64,000 bases of DNA from contig JAJFTO010000013.1 of NCBI GenBank assembly GCA_021372865.1, positions 169,039 through 233,038 on the forward strand, written 5' to 3'. This stretch comes from Porphyromonadaceae bacterium (GTDB lineage: Bacteria > Bacteroidota > Bacteroidia > Bacteroidales > Dysgonomonadaceae). Below, in pieces: positions 1 to 8,888 of this stretch. A program made the position numbers and the translations under genes. The notes under the pieces are model-generated. The model was given only the letters and a program-made list of their open reading frames with translations. It made no database searches and was not told where the DNA came from. The number at the start of each line of letters is the position of its first letter. Position 1 is the stretch's first letter.

Positions 1-1
1 G

Positions 2-697
2 GACTGGGGTCGCTTTCTGATGAACCGCCCCAAGGTGGCATGGGATCCCCGAAAGTACCTTGAGTATCGTCTTTTTTGGCCCTATTCGTCTGGAATACCA
101 GGGCAATGGATGTGTCACCAGATTGACACGGTACATTGGTTTACCGGATTTCCTTACCCCCGCAGTGTGGTATCGAACGGGGGCATTTACCAATGGAAAG
201 ATGGCCGCACCAACGCCGATACGCTGACTTCCGTTTTTGAATACGGACCACTCGATGACGATAGCAAGGGGTTTCAGGTGACCTACTCGTCCCGTTTCAG
301 CAATTCGGCCGGCGGAATCAAGGAGCTTTATTATGCGAATGGCGGGATGTTAAACCTCGATACCAACGAAATTACACCGGAGGGAGGGCTGCGGGAACAG
401 GAGGCTAAAGCCATGGGACTGCAGGCCAATCAACTGGAAAGCTTTACTTTACCCAAGATCTCTGCGGATGCAGGAGCCAATACGGGAGGCGATCCGCTCA
501 CCTCAGCCCATATGCGGAACTGGATGGAGTGTGTGCGGACAAGAAATATCGCAACCAATTGTCCGGTGGAGGCGGGTCACAGCCACACCATTGCCTGTGC
601 CATGGCAAATGCCGCTTATCGAACGGGAATGCAGGCCACATATGATCCGGCCACGCAACAGATCATGACCGGAGGGAGGATATTCAAATATGAATAA
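2..697 (+). CDS. Gfo/Idh/MocA family oxidoreductase, C-terminal part (5' end outside window)
   Basis: The reading frame is open from the first bases of the window, so the start and the N-terminal Rossmann domain lie upstream. The visible 232 residues resemble the C-terminal alpha/beta domain of secreted or cytoplasmic Gfo/Idh/MocA NAD(P)-dependent sugar oxidoreductases. Typical features are the stretch around GQWMCHQIDTVHWF and the late segment HMRNWMECVRTR...NCPVEAGHSHTIACAMAN, which in this family lies near the end of the protein. The substrate cannot be read from this fragment. A sialidase-like gene follows 40 bases downstream on the same strand, so both may belong to one glycan-related operon that starts outside the window. 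Confidence 0.85.
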   Translation, partial: DWGRFLMNRPKVAWDPRKYLEYRLFWPYSSGIPGQWMCHQIDTVHWFTGFPYPRSVVSNGGIYQWKDGRTNADTLTSVFEYGPLDDDSKGFQVTYSSRFSNSAGGIKELYYANGGMLNLDTNEITPEGGLREQEAKAMGLQANQLESFTLPKISADAGANTGGDPLTSAHMRNWMECVRTRNIATNCPVEAGHSHTIACAMANAAYRTGMQATYDPATQQIMTGGRIFKYE

Positions 698-737
698 ACC
701 AAAGTGATAAAGGTGTTTTACCCAAAAAAGCAATGAG

Positions 738-1763
738 ATGTTTTGCAAAAAAAGCAGCATGACAATCCTACTGTGCTTGCCCTTGCTACTGGCAGGCCGG
801 TTATCGGCAGGAGAGCCTACTCCTCAACCTGTTATCGTTCATTCTGAAATAATCAGGCAGCCCGCTTCTGTACCCTCTGCACATGCATCCACCCTTGTGG
901 AGACAGACAACGGTTTGCTGGCAGCATGGTTTGGTGGTCCCTATGAAAGGCATCCCGACGTGAGTATTTATACTTCCAGATACGTAGACGGGCAATGGAG
1001 CAATCCGGTGATGGTGGCCGATGGGGTACAAAACGAATCACAACGTTTCCCCTGCTGGAACCCGGTTCTCTTCAAAAGAGATAACGGGGATCTGATCCTC
1101 TACTACAAGGTGGGGCCCAGTCCCAGTACCTGGTGGGGAGAGTATAAGATATCGACCGATGAGGGCGAGACATGGTCGCCTATGAAAACGATCCCACGTG
1201 GTTGTCTCGGGCCAATTAAAAACAAACCGGTCATCATTCCCGGGGGAAAAATACTCTATCCCACCAGCATCGAAGTGGTGGGAAAATGGAACGTCTACAT
1301 GGAAATGTCGGACCAGGATCTGACAAACTGGGAAAAGATTGAGATCGACAACAACGGTTTCGACGCCATACAGCCTTCGGTATTGTTTCACAACGATGGT
1401 GCACTGCAGATTCTTTGTCGCTCGAAAAACAACACCGTGGTGGAGTCCTGGTCGCACGACAACGGCAAAACATGGTCTCCGCTGATGGCCACAGAGTTAC
1501 CCAATAACAATTCGGGCATCGATGCCGTGACACTCAGCAGTGGTTTGCAGCTGATCATCTATAACCCTATTACCTCCGGAAGGAATAAGCTGGCCATTGC
1601 CGGGTCTTATGACGGGAAAGCATGGGAGAAGCTGATTGACCTGGAGGATGAGCCCGAGGGTGAGTTCAGCTATCCTGCCATGATACAGGATAAGCATGGC
1701 AACGTGCACATCACGTACACTTATCAGCGCGAGCAGATCAAGTATGTACAACTGAAATTCTAA
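738..1763 (+). CDS. Secreted sialidase-like BNR-repeat protein
   Basis: This 341-residue protein has an N-terminal signal peptide (hydrophobic stretch at about residues 8-24, ending near LSAGE). It is a beta-propeller of the BNR/Asp-box type, with Asp-box motifs STDEGETWSP and SHDNGKTWSP. It belongs with the sialidase-superfamily proteins often annotated exo-alpha-sialidase. Many members of this group in Bacteroidetes are not proven sialidases, and the usual arginine triad cannot be assigned with certainty by eye. The gene follows a Gfo/Idh/MocA oxidoreductase by 40 bases, suggesting joint expression and a role in processing an exported glycan. Substrate is not known; rhamnosidase- or uronidase-like activities are alternatives. 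Confidence 0.8.
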   Translation: MFCKKSSMTILLCLPLLLAGRLSAGEPTPQPVIVHSEIIRQPASVPSAHASTLVETDNGLLAAWFGGPYERHPDVSIYTSRYVDGQWSNPVMVADGVQNESQRFPCWNPVLFKRDNGDLILYYKVGPSPSTWWGEYKISTDEGETWSPMKTIPRGCLGPIKNKPVIIPGGKILYPTSIEVVGKWNVYMEMSDQDLTNWEKIEIDNNGFDAIQPSVLFHNDGALQILCRSKNNTVVESWSHDNGKTWSPLMATELPNNNSGIDAVTLSSGLQLIIYNPITSGRNKLAIAGSYDGKAWEKLIDLEDEPEGEFSYPAMIQDKHGNVHITYTYQREQIKYVQLKF

Positions 1764-1769
1764 GAAGAT

Positions 1770-1801
1770 TTTGCTCTTCTTTCTATTTAATTGTACCTTT
1801 G
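1770..1801 (+). promoter_or_regulatory. Bacteroidetes-type promoter for the 1853 operon
   Basis: A perfect -7 element TACCTTTG lies at 1794-1801. A TTTG at 1770-1773 is spaced 20 bases upstream, as expected for the major Bacteroidetes sigma factor. It sits in the 89-base gap between the sialidase-like gene and the spmAB-like gene and would give a leader of roughly 45 bases. Confidence 0.6.
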
Positions 1802-1852
1802 ATTGATCTGTTTCCAGATGATCCATTTGTTCATCCATGATTTCGGCATTGT

Positions 1853-3085
1853 ATGATATTGAATTATATTTGGGTTGCATTTTTTCTGATTGCTTTCATT
1901 GTTGCATTGGTAAAGCTTCTTTTCTTTGGTGATTTGCAAGTATTTACCGATATCATGAACTCTACCTACGATACGGCCAGAACCGGGTTTGAAATATCAC
2001 TCGGCCTGACGGGTGTGCTCTCCTTGTGGCTGGGGGTAATGAAAATAGGCGAACGGGGCGGCATGGTGGAAGTGTTTTCCCGGGCTGTGGCACCCCTCTT
2101 TTCAAAGCTTTTTCCCCAAATACCTTCAAACCACCCTGCCGCGGGATCGATGCTGATGAACATTTCGGCCAACATGCTGGGACTCGACAATGCAGCCACA
2201 CCCTTTGGGTTGAAGGCGATGCAGGAACTGCAGGAAATAAATTCCAAGAAGGAAGAGGCTTCGAATCCCATGATCATGTTTCTTGTGCTGAACGCTTCCG
2301 GTTTGACGCTTATTCCGGTCACCGTCATGGTCTATCGCGCACAATTGGGTGCTGCCAATCCTGCCGATGTCTTTATTCCCATCATGATCGCCACCTTTGT
2401 GGCCACGCTGGTGGGGATGATTGCCGTCTGCCTGAAGCAGGGCATCAATATTTTCCAACGGGCAATCATGGGCTTTATCCTTGCCATGGCAGGCATCATT
2501 GCCGGTACCATCCTTGTTTTTCAGTCGATGCCGCAGGAGAAGATCAACGTCATATCGAGCCTCGCTGCCAATGTGATCCTGTTTTCTATTATCTCCCTTT
2601 TTATTGCGAAGGCACTTCACCGGAAAGTCAACATCTTCGAAGCCTTTATTGACGGGGCCAAGGATGGCTTTAAAACGGCTGTTTCCATCATCCCTTACCT
2701 GATTGCCATCCTCGTAGGGATTGGTGTTTTCCGGGCCTCTGGTGCCCTGGATTTCATGATGGAGGGGCTGCGCAGCCTGGTCGCACTCTCGGGTATGGAT
2801 ACCCGCTGGGTGGATGGCATGCCCACCGCGTTGATGAAGCCCTTGAGTGGCAGTGGTGCCCGGGGAATGATGATCGACACGATGAAGACCTTCGGGGCCG
2901 ATTCATTTGCGGGCCGGTTATCGAGTGTGCTGCAGGGCGCCACCGACACCACCTTCTACATCGTGGCTGTGTATTACGGTGCTGTGAACATCAAGAATTC
3001 GCGCTATACCGTTCCCTATGCACTTTTAGCCGATTTAGCGGGTGTGTTGGCGGCTATTTTCATTGCCTATCTTTTCTTTGGATAG
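1853..3085 (+). CDS. Nucleoside recognition domain membrane protein (SpmA-SpmB fusion type)
   Basis: A 410-residue polytopic inner-membrane protein with two nucleoside recognition (Gate) halves. The N-terminal half resembles SpmA (LWLGVMKIGERGG, then NISANMLGLDNAATPFGLKAM). The C-terminal half resembles SpmB (SIIPYLIAILVGIGVFRASG, then MPTALMKPLSGSGARGMMID). In Bacillus these are two separate spore maturation proteins; in Bacteroidetes they are commonly fused, and the host does not sporulate. The true function is unknown, possibly transport of a small molecule. It has its own promoter and heads an operon with ybeY (36 bases downstream) and an EEP-family gene. Confidence 0.85.
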   Translation: MILNYIWVAFFLIAFIVALVKLLFFGDLQVFTDIMNSTYDTARTGFEISLGLTGVLSLWLGVMKIGERGGMVEVFSRAVAPLFSKLFPQIPSNHPAAGSMLMNISANMLGLDNAATPFGLKAMQELQEINSKKEEASNPMIMFLVLNASGLTLIPVTVMVYRAQLGAANPADVFIPIMIATFVATLVGMIAVCLKQGINIFQRAIMGFILAMAGIIAGTILVFQSMPQEKINVISSLAANVILFSIISLFIAKALHRKVNIFEAFIDGAKDGFKTAVSIIPYLIAILVGIGVFRASGALDFMMEGLRSLVALSGMDTRWVDGMPTALMKPLSGSGARGMMIDTMKTFGADSFAGRLSSVLQGATDTTFYIVAVYYGAVNIKNSRYTVPYALLADLAGVLAAIFIAYLFFG

Positions 3086-3121
3086 AAATAATCCATTCTG
3101 TACGTTATTAATGTAAACAAT

Positions 3122-3550
3122 ATGGCTATCAGCTTTCAATCGGAAAATGTGGATTTTCCGGCAATCAAAAAAAGAGACACTGCAAACTGGATCAAGGCAG
3201 TGGCAAAAAAATATGACAGGCAGGTGGGAGAGATCTCCTATCTTTTCTGTGACGATAAAAAAATTCTGGAGATCAACCGGCAATATCTGCAGCATGATTT
3301 TTACACCGACATCATCACATTCGACTACACGGAAAACAAGACGATCTCGGGTGATATTACCATCAGCCTCGATACGGTGCGCTCCAATTCACAGCAGTAT
3401 CAAACAGAATATGCCGAAGAGCTGAATCGTGTGATCATTCATGGTATACTGCACCTTTGCGGATTAGATGATCATACCGAGGCAGAGAAAAAAGCAATGA
3501 GAGAAGCGGAAAACTCCGCACTCCTTCTCTTAAAAAACGGAGCAGCATAA
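3122..3550 (+). CDS. ybeY: Endoribonuclease YbeY (rRNA maturation)
   Basis: A 142-residue protein ending with the signature HGILHLCGLDDHTEAE, the HGxLHLxGxDH zinc-binding motif of YbeY. YbeY is a metal-dependent single-strand endoribonuclease involved in 16S rRNA 3'-end processing and ribosome quality control in the cytoplasm. Upstream residues such as FDYTENKTISGDI match the family region around the conserved aspartate and glycine. Length is usual for the family. It sits between the SpmAB-like gene and the phosphatase-fold gene, all in the same direction with small gaps, so it is probably co-transcribed from the promoter near 1794. Confidence 0.95.
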   Translation: MAISFQSENVDFPAIKKRDTANWIKAVAKKYDRQVGEISYLFCDDKKILEINRQYLQHDFYTDIITFDYTENKTISGDITISLDTVRSNSQQYQTEYAEELNRVIIHGILHLCGLDDHTEAEKKAMREAENSALLLLKNGAA

Positions 3551-3560
3551 GTCTCGATAC

Positions 3561-4514
3561 ATGATACCACATCCTTTTTCCTTTGTGTTTTATAATACAG
3601 AGAATTTTTACGATACCATAGATGACCCTCAGACCATGGATGAGGATTATACGCCAAATGGCTTCAGGAAATGGACACCCGGGAGGTTCAACACGAAGGT
3701 GAAGAAACTGACTGAAGTAATGGCCGATATTGTACAACCTGCATACCCGGATGTGATTGGTTTGGCTGAGATTGAAAATAAATGGGTCCTGGAAAGTATT
3801 TTGGATGAAATGAACCGCCATGGCATGAGCAGGTACAGTTTTGTCCATTACGACAGCCCCGACGAAAGAGGATCGGATGTGGCGCTGATATACAACACAC
3901 AATCTTTCATCATTCTGGAGTCAAACCCCATTCTTGTCCAGCTGCCCGGTATTGAAGACCGCACACGCGATATCCTTCATGTAAAAGGCAAAACAGTGAA
4001 CGGAGAAATCCTGCATCTATATGTGGTGCATTTCCCTTCACGCAATGCAGGAACAGAAGTATCGGAACGAAGACGTTATTTTGTGGCCAGTGAATTGCGA
4101 AATGCGGTTCAGAAAACTCTGCTTGAGAAACCGGATGCAAACCTCCTTATCATGGGTGATTTCAACGATACACCCGATGACAACAGCATCGATGAAATTC
4201 TGGAAGTAGAGAAAAATTTCACCGATATCGTGCCGATAAAGTTATACAATCTGCTTTATCCGAAACACAAAAAAGGGCTGGGGACAACTTTCCACAAGGG
4301 ATGGTTACTTTTTGACCAGTTTATTGTGTCGGGAAATATGTTGATGTCCAACAAAATAGACTGTAAACCGGAATATGCCGACATATTTAATCCCCGTTAT
4401 CTGCTGCAAGTCGACAGAAAAAAACACGTCCTTCCATACCGTACCTATAGCGGTAGTTATACAGGTGGTTACAGCGATCACCTGCCCATATACCTGCGTA
4501 TTTACCTGAATTAA
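3561..4514 (+). CDS. Endonuclease/exonuclease/phosphatase family protein
   Basis: A 317-residue protein of the EEP fold shared by DNase I, exonuclease III and inositol polyphosphate phosphatases. Motifs in order are FYNTENFYDT (conserved Asn), IGLAEIENKW (metal-binding Glu), LLIMGDFNDTPDD (GDFN motif) and YSDHLPIYL (catalytic SDH). No signal peptide is evident, so it is probably cytoplasmic. Substrate cannot be decided from sequence; nucleic acids or phosphoesters are both possible. It begins 10 bases after ybeY, which suggests it is the last gene of that operon. A 175-base non-coding gap with the PUL regulator promoter follows. Confidence 0.88.
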   Translation: MIPHPFSFVFYNTENFYDTIDDPQTMDEDYTPNGFRKWTPGRFNTKVKKLTEVMADIVQPAYPDVIGLAEIENKWVLESILDEMNRHGMSRYSFVHYDSPDERGSDVALIYNTQSFIILESNPILVQLPGIEDRTRDILHVKGKTVNGEILHLYVVHFPSRNAGTEVSERRRYFVASELRNAVQKTLLEKPDANLLIMGDFNDTPDDNSIDEILEVEKNFTDIVPIKLYNLLYPKHKKGLGTTFHKGWLLFDQFIVSGNMLMSNKIDCKPEYADIFNPRYLLQVDRKKHVLPYRTYSGSYTGGYSDHLPIYLRIYLN

Positions 4515-4622
4515 AGACCGTTTTCTGCTATTTAATCCTTTTAATTAGTTAATTAATTGGTGACCGAAGTAGGTAAATAAGCTTTTAAATTTAAAATGTG
4601 TTATACAACATATAAAATAATT

Positions 4623-4652
4623 TTTGATTAATCGATTAACCTATTTTCTTTG
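4623..4652 (+). promoter_or_regulatory. Promoter of the LacI-type regulator gene
   Basis: TTTG at 4623-4626 and TTTCTTTG at 4645-4652 (7 of 8 matches to TAnnTTTG) are 18 bases apart. The 12-bp palindrome at 4628-4639 lies exactly between them, so a bound repressor would block RNA polymerase. Confidence 0.5.
4628..4639. promoter_or_regulatory. Candidate LacI-family operator (autoregulatory)
   Basis: TTAATCGATTAA is a perfect 12-bp palindrome with a central CG, the classic shape of a LacI-family operator. It lies between the two promoter elements of the regulator gene. A related palindrome (5732-5743) precedes the first structural gene of the PUL. Confidence 0.5.
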
Positions 4653-4689
4653 CATTAAAATCTGTTAGGATCATTAGATTTTAGTGTAT

Positions 4690-5709
4690 ATGCAAAAAAG
4701 AGTATCCCTGAAAACAATCGCACACGAAGTGGGTGTCTCCTCTGCTACTGTCTCCCTGGTTTTGAACGCCAAGGACAAGAACGGCAGGGTGAGCAAGGAG
4801 ATGGCCAAAAAAATATTAGACAAAGCAGCAGAACTGAACTATGTGCCCAATACACTTGCAAAGGGATTGAAAGTCGGTCGGTCTCGTACAATCGGATTGA
4901 TCATAGCAGATATTTCGAACCTTTTTTTCGGAGCCTTGGCTTTGCATATACAGAATTATGCCGAAGAAAAGGGATACACCGTGATTATTGGAAACACGAA
5001 TGAGCAGTTGAGCGAAATGGAGAAATTGATAAATTTTTTGTATGCTCGGCAAGTAGAGGGTCTGATTATTACGCCGACTGAAAAAAGCCAGAATCAGTTG
5101 AAAAGATTGATTAATAACAAGACACCTTTTGTGCTCGTTGACAGAACTTTTCCCGAGCTACCTGTCAATTCGGTCATGATAGACAATTATGAGATATCCT
5201 ATCAATCCACATTACAACTTATCAAAAAAGGCTGTAAGCGTATTGGACTGGTTACCTATAAACAGGATCATTACCACATCAGTGAACGCAGACGCGGTTG
5301 TGAGGATGCATTAAAACATGCGGGTCTATACAATCCGGATATCATGGAAGAGGTTAGATACGATTTTTTTAAAGATGACATGAAAAGAGCAATTTGTAAT
5401 TTGATGTCGACAAAAGAAAAAATCGACGGCCTTTTTTTTACCACCAATTCAATTTCGATCAACGGAGTGAAAGAACTGATAAAAAACAATATCAACATTC
5501 AAACAGATATCCAAATTATGTGCTTTGATGAAAATGACGCTTTTTATATCCTTCCCTATACGGTACCTTTCATCAGACAACCCATCAAAGAGATGGCACA
5601 AAAAGCAGTGGAACTGTTAATCGATCAAATAGAAATGAAAAATGAAGGAATCCGTAACCTTGTCATCGGGGCTGAGTTGGTATCAGGTGAGAATGTAATT
5701 TATTTCTAA
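4690..5709 (+). CDS. LacI-family transcriptional regulator of the PUL
   Basis: A 339-residue LacI/GalR regulator. The N-terminal helix-turn-helix reads VSLKTIAHEVGVSSATVSLVLN, followed by the hinge helix region YVPNTLAKGLKVGRSRTIGLI and a periplasmic-binding-protein-like sensor domain to the C-terminus. A GTG at 4684 would add two residues; I chose ATG 4690 because MQKRVSLKTIA is the usual family start. It should sense a sugar or sugar phosphate from the PUL substrate in the cytoplasm and bind CG-centred palindromes. It is divergent from nothing: it lies just upstream of, and parallel to, the fucI gene. Most Bacteroidetes PULs use HTCS or ECF sigma/anti-sigma control, so a LacI regulator fits a locus that contains cytoplasmic sugar catabolism genes. 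Confidence 0.93.
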   Translation: MQKRVSLKTIAHEVGVSSATVSLVLNAKDKNGRVSKEMAKKILDKAAELNYVPNTLAKGLKVGRSRTIGLIIADISNLFFGALALHIQNYAEEKGYTVIIGNTNEQLSEMEKLINFLYARQVEGLIITPTEKSQNQLKRLINNKTPFVLVDRTFPELPVNSVMIDNYEISYQSTLQLIKKGCKRIGLVTYKQDHYHISERRRGCEDALKHAGLYNPDIMEEVRYDFFKDDMKRAICNLMSTKEKIDGLFFTTNSISINGVKELIKNNINIQTDIQIMCFDENDAFYILPYTVPFIRQPIKEMAQKAVELLIDQIEMKNEGIRNLVIGAELVSGENVIYF

Positions 5710-5731
5710 ATGGTTTTTTTCTATTGACAAG

Positions 5732-5743
5732 TTAAACGTTTAA
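5732..5743. promoter_or_regulatory. Candidate LacI-family operator before the fucI gene
   Basis: TTAAACGTTTAA is a perfect 12-bp palindrome with a central CG, sharing the TTAA-NNCGNN-TTAA-like frame with the site at 4628-4639. It lies in the 65-base gap between the regulator and the fucI-type gene, just after a TTGACA at 5724-5729. It probably controls the start of the long PUL transcript. Confidence 0.5.
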
Positions 5744-5774
5744 TTAAATATACAACCTATTTAAAATATTATAT

Positions 5775-7550
5775 ATGAAGCAATTGTATCCTAAAATTGG
5801 CATTCGTCCTATTATCGACGGGCGTCGCGGAGGTATCAGAGAGTCGTTGGAAGAGACGACAATGAATCTGGCAATAAGTGCAGCGAGACTGTACAGTGAA
5901 AATCTCAGGTATCCCGATGGAACGCCGGTTGAATGTATTATAGCTGACACCTGTATAGGTGGTGTGAAGGAAGCGGCATTGTGCGCAGAAAAATTCGAGA
6001 GAGAAAACGTAGGTGTTTCACTGTCGGTTTCACCCTGCTGGTGTTACGGTTCCGAAACCATTGACATGGATCCGTTAAGGCCCAAAGCCATTTGGGGTTT
6101 CAACGGTACCGAACGCCCCGGGGCAGTTTATTTATCGGCAGCTCTAGCCGTTCACAATCAAAAAGGTTTGCCTGCTTTTGGAATCTACGGAAAAGATGTT
6201 CAGGATGTTGGTGATGACACCATACCTGATGATGTAAAGGAGAAACTGCTCCGTTTTGCCCGCGCCGGGCTAGCAGTTGCCATGATGCGTGGAAAATCAT
6301 ACCTGGCCATTGGTTCGGTATCGATGGGAATTGGTGGATCGATGGTAAATCCCGATTTTTTGCAGGAGTATCTGGGCATGCGTACCGAACAAGTGGATGC
6401 CAGTGAAATTCTTCGTCGCATTCAACTTGGAATTTACGATCAGGAGGAATTTGAGAAAGCAATGGCTTGGACCAAAGAAAACTGCATGTCGCATGAGGGC
6501 GAAGATTTCAATCCGGAACACCTTAAACACAGCAGGGAAAAGAAAGACCAGGATTGGGAATTTGTTGTGAAGATGACATTGATCATGCGTGATTTAATGA
6601 CTGGAAATTCAAAACTCGACGAAATGGGATTCGGGGAAGAAGCGCTCGGACACAATGCCATTGCAGGGGGTTTCCAGGGACAACGGCAATGGACTGATTT
6701 CTTGCCTGACGGCGATTTCTCGGAAGCTATGCTAAACTCTTCTTTCGACTGGAACGGAAAACGCGAAGCGTTCACATTTGCTACCGAAGACGACCATTTG
6801 AACGGAATCAGCATGCTCTTCAATCATTTGTTGACCAACACTTCGCAAATGTTTGCCGATGTGCGCACCTATTGGAGTCCCGAAGCCATCGAACGGGTCA
6901 GCGGTTGGAAACCCGATGGATTGTTGCAGAACGGGGCGATTCACCTGATTAATTCGGGATCCTGTACGCTGGATGGAACCGGTCAGCAATCGGATCAGGA
7001 TGGGAATCCCATCATGAAGCCTTTTTGGGAAATTACCGATGAGGAAGTCTCAAAAATGCTTGGCGCCACCACCTGGCATCCCGCATCGTTGGAATATATG
7101 CGTGGAGGCGGATTTTCCTCCCATTTTCTGACCAAACCGGGGATGCCGGTTACCATGTCCCGGCTGAATCTGGTGAAGGGACTGGGGCCTGTATTGCAGA
7201 TTGCAGAAGGTTGGACGGCTACTTTTCCCGGTCACGTATTCGACATTATCAATGAAAGAACGGACAAAACCTGGCCCTCTACCTTTTTTGTCCCTAGAAC
7301 TACCGGAAAAGGGCGATTCACGGACGTTTATTCGGTCATGAATTATTGGGGAGCGAATCACGGCGCCATCAGTTACGGACATATCGGGGCCGACTTGATT
7401 ACGTTGGCTTCGGCACTTTCTATTCCCGTGAACATGCACAATGTGGATGATGAAAAGATTTTCCGGCCCGACGCCTGGTCGGCATTCGGATCTGAGAATG
7501 AAGGTGCGGATTACCGTGCATGCGCTGTTTACGGGCCATTGTACAGGTAG
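5775..7550 (+). CDS. fucI: L-fucose isomerase family (L-fucose / D-arabinose isomerase)
   Basis: A 591-residue cytoplasmic enzyme matching FucI over its full usual length, beginning [20 protein letters not shown]. FucI is a Mn2+-dependent aldose-ketose isomerase that converts L-fucose to L-fuculose and equally D-arabinose to D-ribulose. The metal ligands of the E. coli enzyme (Glu337, Asp361, His528) appear to correspond to the Glu in DFSEAML (about residue 317), an Asp in [10 protein letters not shown] (about 340) and a late His in the GHVFDI or [11 protein letters not shown] regions. It is the first structural gene of the PUL, after a candidate operator. No fuculose-phosphate aldolase is present in the locus, and the only kinase is AraB-like, so D-arabinose is the more likely physiological substrate here (inference). 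Confidence 0.93.
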   Translation: MKQLYPKIGIRPIIDGRRGGIRESLEETTMNLAISAARLYSENLRYPDGTPVECIIADTCIGGVKEAALCAEKFERENVGVSLSVSPCWCYGSETIDMDPLRPKAIWGFNGTERPGAVYLSAALAVHNQKGLPAFGIYGKDVQDVGDDTIPDDVKEKLLRFARAGLAVAMMRGKSYLAIGSVSMGIGGSMVNPDFLQEYLGMRTEQVDASEILRRIQLGIYDQEEFEKAMAWTKENCMSHEGEDFNPEHLKHSREKKDQDWEFVVKMTLIMRDLMTGNSKLDEMGFGEEALGHNAIAGGFQGQRQWTDFLPDGDFSEAMLNSSFDWNGKREAFTFATEDDHLNGISMLFNHLLTNTSQMFADVRTYWSPEAIERVSGWKPDGLLQNGAIHLINSGSCTLDGTGQQSDQDGNPIMKPFWEITDEEVSKMLGATTWHPASLEYMRGGGFSSHFLTKPGMPVTMSRLNLVKGLGPVLQIAEGWTATFPGHVFDIINERTDKTWPSTFFVPRTTGKGRFTDVYSVMNYWGANHGAISYGHIGADLITLASALSIPVNMHNVDDEKIFRPDAWSAFGSENEGADYRACAVYGPLYR

Positions 7551-7605
7551 GTTATCGGCTATTCTCAATTGTAAACAAGTAGTCTGATTCTTTTAAACTA
7601 AATAG

Positions 7606-8814
7606 ATGGATGAAATGAAAAAAAACTATTGTAAAATTCTGAGATTGCGCGTTTTTATTCTGACAATGGTCCTTTCACTCCCCCTCTTTTCTCAGACAGA
7701 GTCTATAGGGGAAATGTTTGAACTGACAAAATTGAAATCGGGGATGAAGAACAGGAGGATATCGAGTACCGATCCTACAGGGGGAAATCGAGACCACCTG
7801 GAACCTTTCGCTCCCGGTGAAAAAAGGACAATTGTGGAGATTAAAGGTGCCGGTGTGATCAATCACATCTGGGTCACCATTGCCCCGCCACCGGGTGAAT
7901 TAAGCAGGAATGATATCATTATCAGGATGTATTGGGACGGGAACGACTATCCTTCCGTGGAATCTCCTATCGGGCCGTTCTTTGGCCAGGGGTGGGATGA
8001 ACGGTATAATTATGCTTCCCTTCCCTTGTCGGCCGGACCTGAAAACGGGACAGGCATGAGCAGTTATTTCGCGATGCCGTTTGAAAAGGGGGCAAGGATT
8101 GAAATTGAAAACCAGACCGACAAGACAATCAATGCCTTTTATTTTTATGTCGACTATCTGGAGATGAAAAAGCTGCCTGAAGAAATGGGACGGTTTCACG
8201 CCTGGTATAATCACAGTCTTACGGAAGCACTACCCGAAGGTGAGACAGAATGGGCGCTTACGGGCCCTCAACAACCCAATAAAGGAGGTGAACGGAACTA
8301 TCGCTTCATTGAAACGAAAGGAAAGGGCCATTTTGTGGGTATCAATTATTATGTTCACTCCCCTACTCCCATGTGGTATGGTGAAGGCGACGACATGTGG
8401 TTTATCGACGGAGAAACGACTCCCTCGTTAATAGGTACAGGTACAGAAGATTTCTTCAATACATCCTGGTGTCCAAAAGAGCCTTTCTCACATCCTTATT
8501 TTGGATACCCCCGGGTGAACAAAGATATAGGCTGGCTTGGCAGAACGCATGTGTACAGATTCTTTATCAATGATCCCATATTTTTTGAAACAGAAGTGAA
8601 AGGAACCATTGAAACAGGACACAACAACAATCTCACCCTTGATCTGGCCACTGTGGCTTACTGGTATCAGGACAGTGCGGTAAAATTGCCTCCGGCGCCA
8701 TCTAAGGAAGCACGTAAACCCAAGCCTTTTATCAACCATATGGATATGCACCGCTGGAGAGATGCCTGGCGCAAGGCCAAGGGAAATGACCCACAGTTAT
8801 GGGGAAATGAATGA
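7606..8814 (+). CDS. Secreted DUF2961 / GH172 glycosidase (copy 1)
   Basis: A 402-residue protein with a signal peptide (hydrophobic residues about 14-29, ending FSQ). It is a single DUF2961 module: GAGVINHIWVT, then IRMYWDG...PSVESPIGPFFG, and the GTGTEDFF motif with Glu near residue 281. DUF2961 is CAZy family GH172, whose characterised members include difructose dianhydride I synthase/hydrolase and exo-alpha-D-arabinofuranosidases. It probably acts in the periplasm or at the outer membrane, releasing terminal furanose residues. The start ATG 7606 has a second in-frame ATG at 7615. It lies between fucI and susC; two more family members follow at 29760 and 30941. Confidence 0.88.
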   Translation: MDEMKKNYCKILRLRVFILTMVLSLPLFSQTESIGEMFELTKLKSGMKNRRISSTDPTGGNRDHLEPFAPGEKRTIVEIKGAGVINHIWVTIAPPPGELSRNDIIIRMYWDGNDYPSVESPIGPFFGQGWDERYNYASLPLSAGPENGTGMSSYFAMPFEKGARIEIENQTDKTINAFYFYVDYLEMKKLPEEMGRFHAWYNHSLTEALPEGETEWALTGPQQPNKGGERNYRFIETKGKGHFVGINYYVHSPTPMWYGEGDDMWFIDGETTPSLIGTGTEDFFNTSWCPKEPFSHPYFGYPRVNKDIGWLGRTHVYRFFINDPIFFETEVKGTIETGHNNNLTLDLATVAYWYQDSAVKLPPAPSKEARKPKPFINHMDMHRWRDAWRKAKGNDPQLWGNE

Positions 8815-8888
8815 TATTATGTTGGAAGATGTCATTTTTGTTAAACCGAAAATTGAGTTAAATGAATTAGTGGATATTAAAATTCAAT

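Noticed and set aside
2026..2652. Long open frame of 208 codons on the + strand within the SpmAB-like gene
   Set aside because: It lies wholly inside a well-supported gene in another frame, and its composition (many His, Cys, Arg) is typical of a shadow frame.
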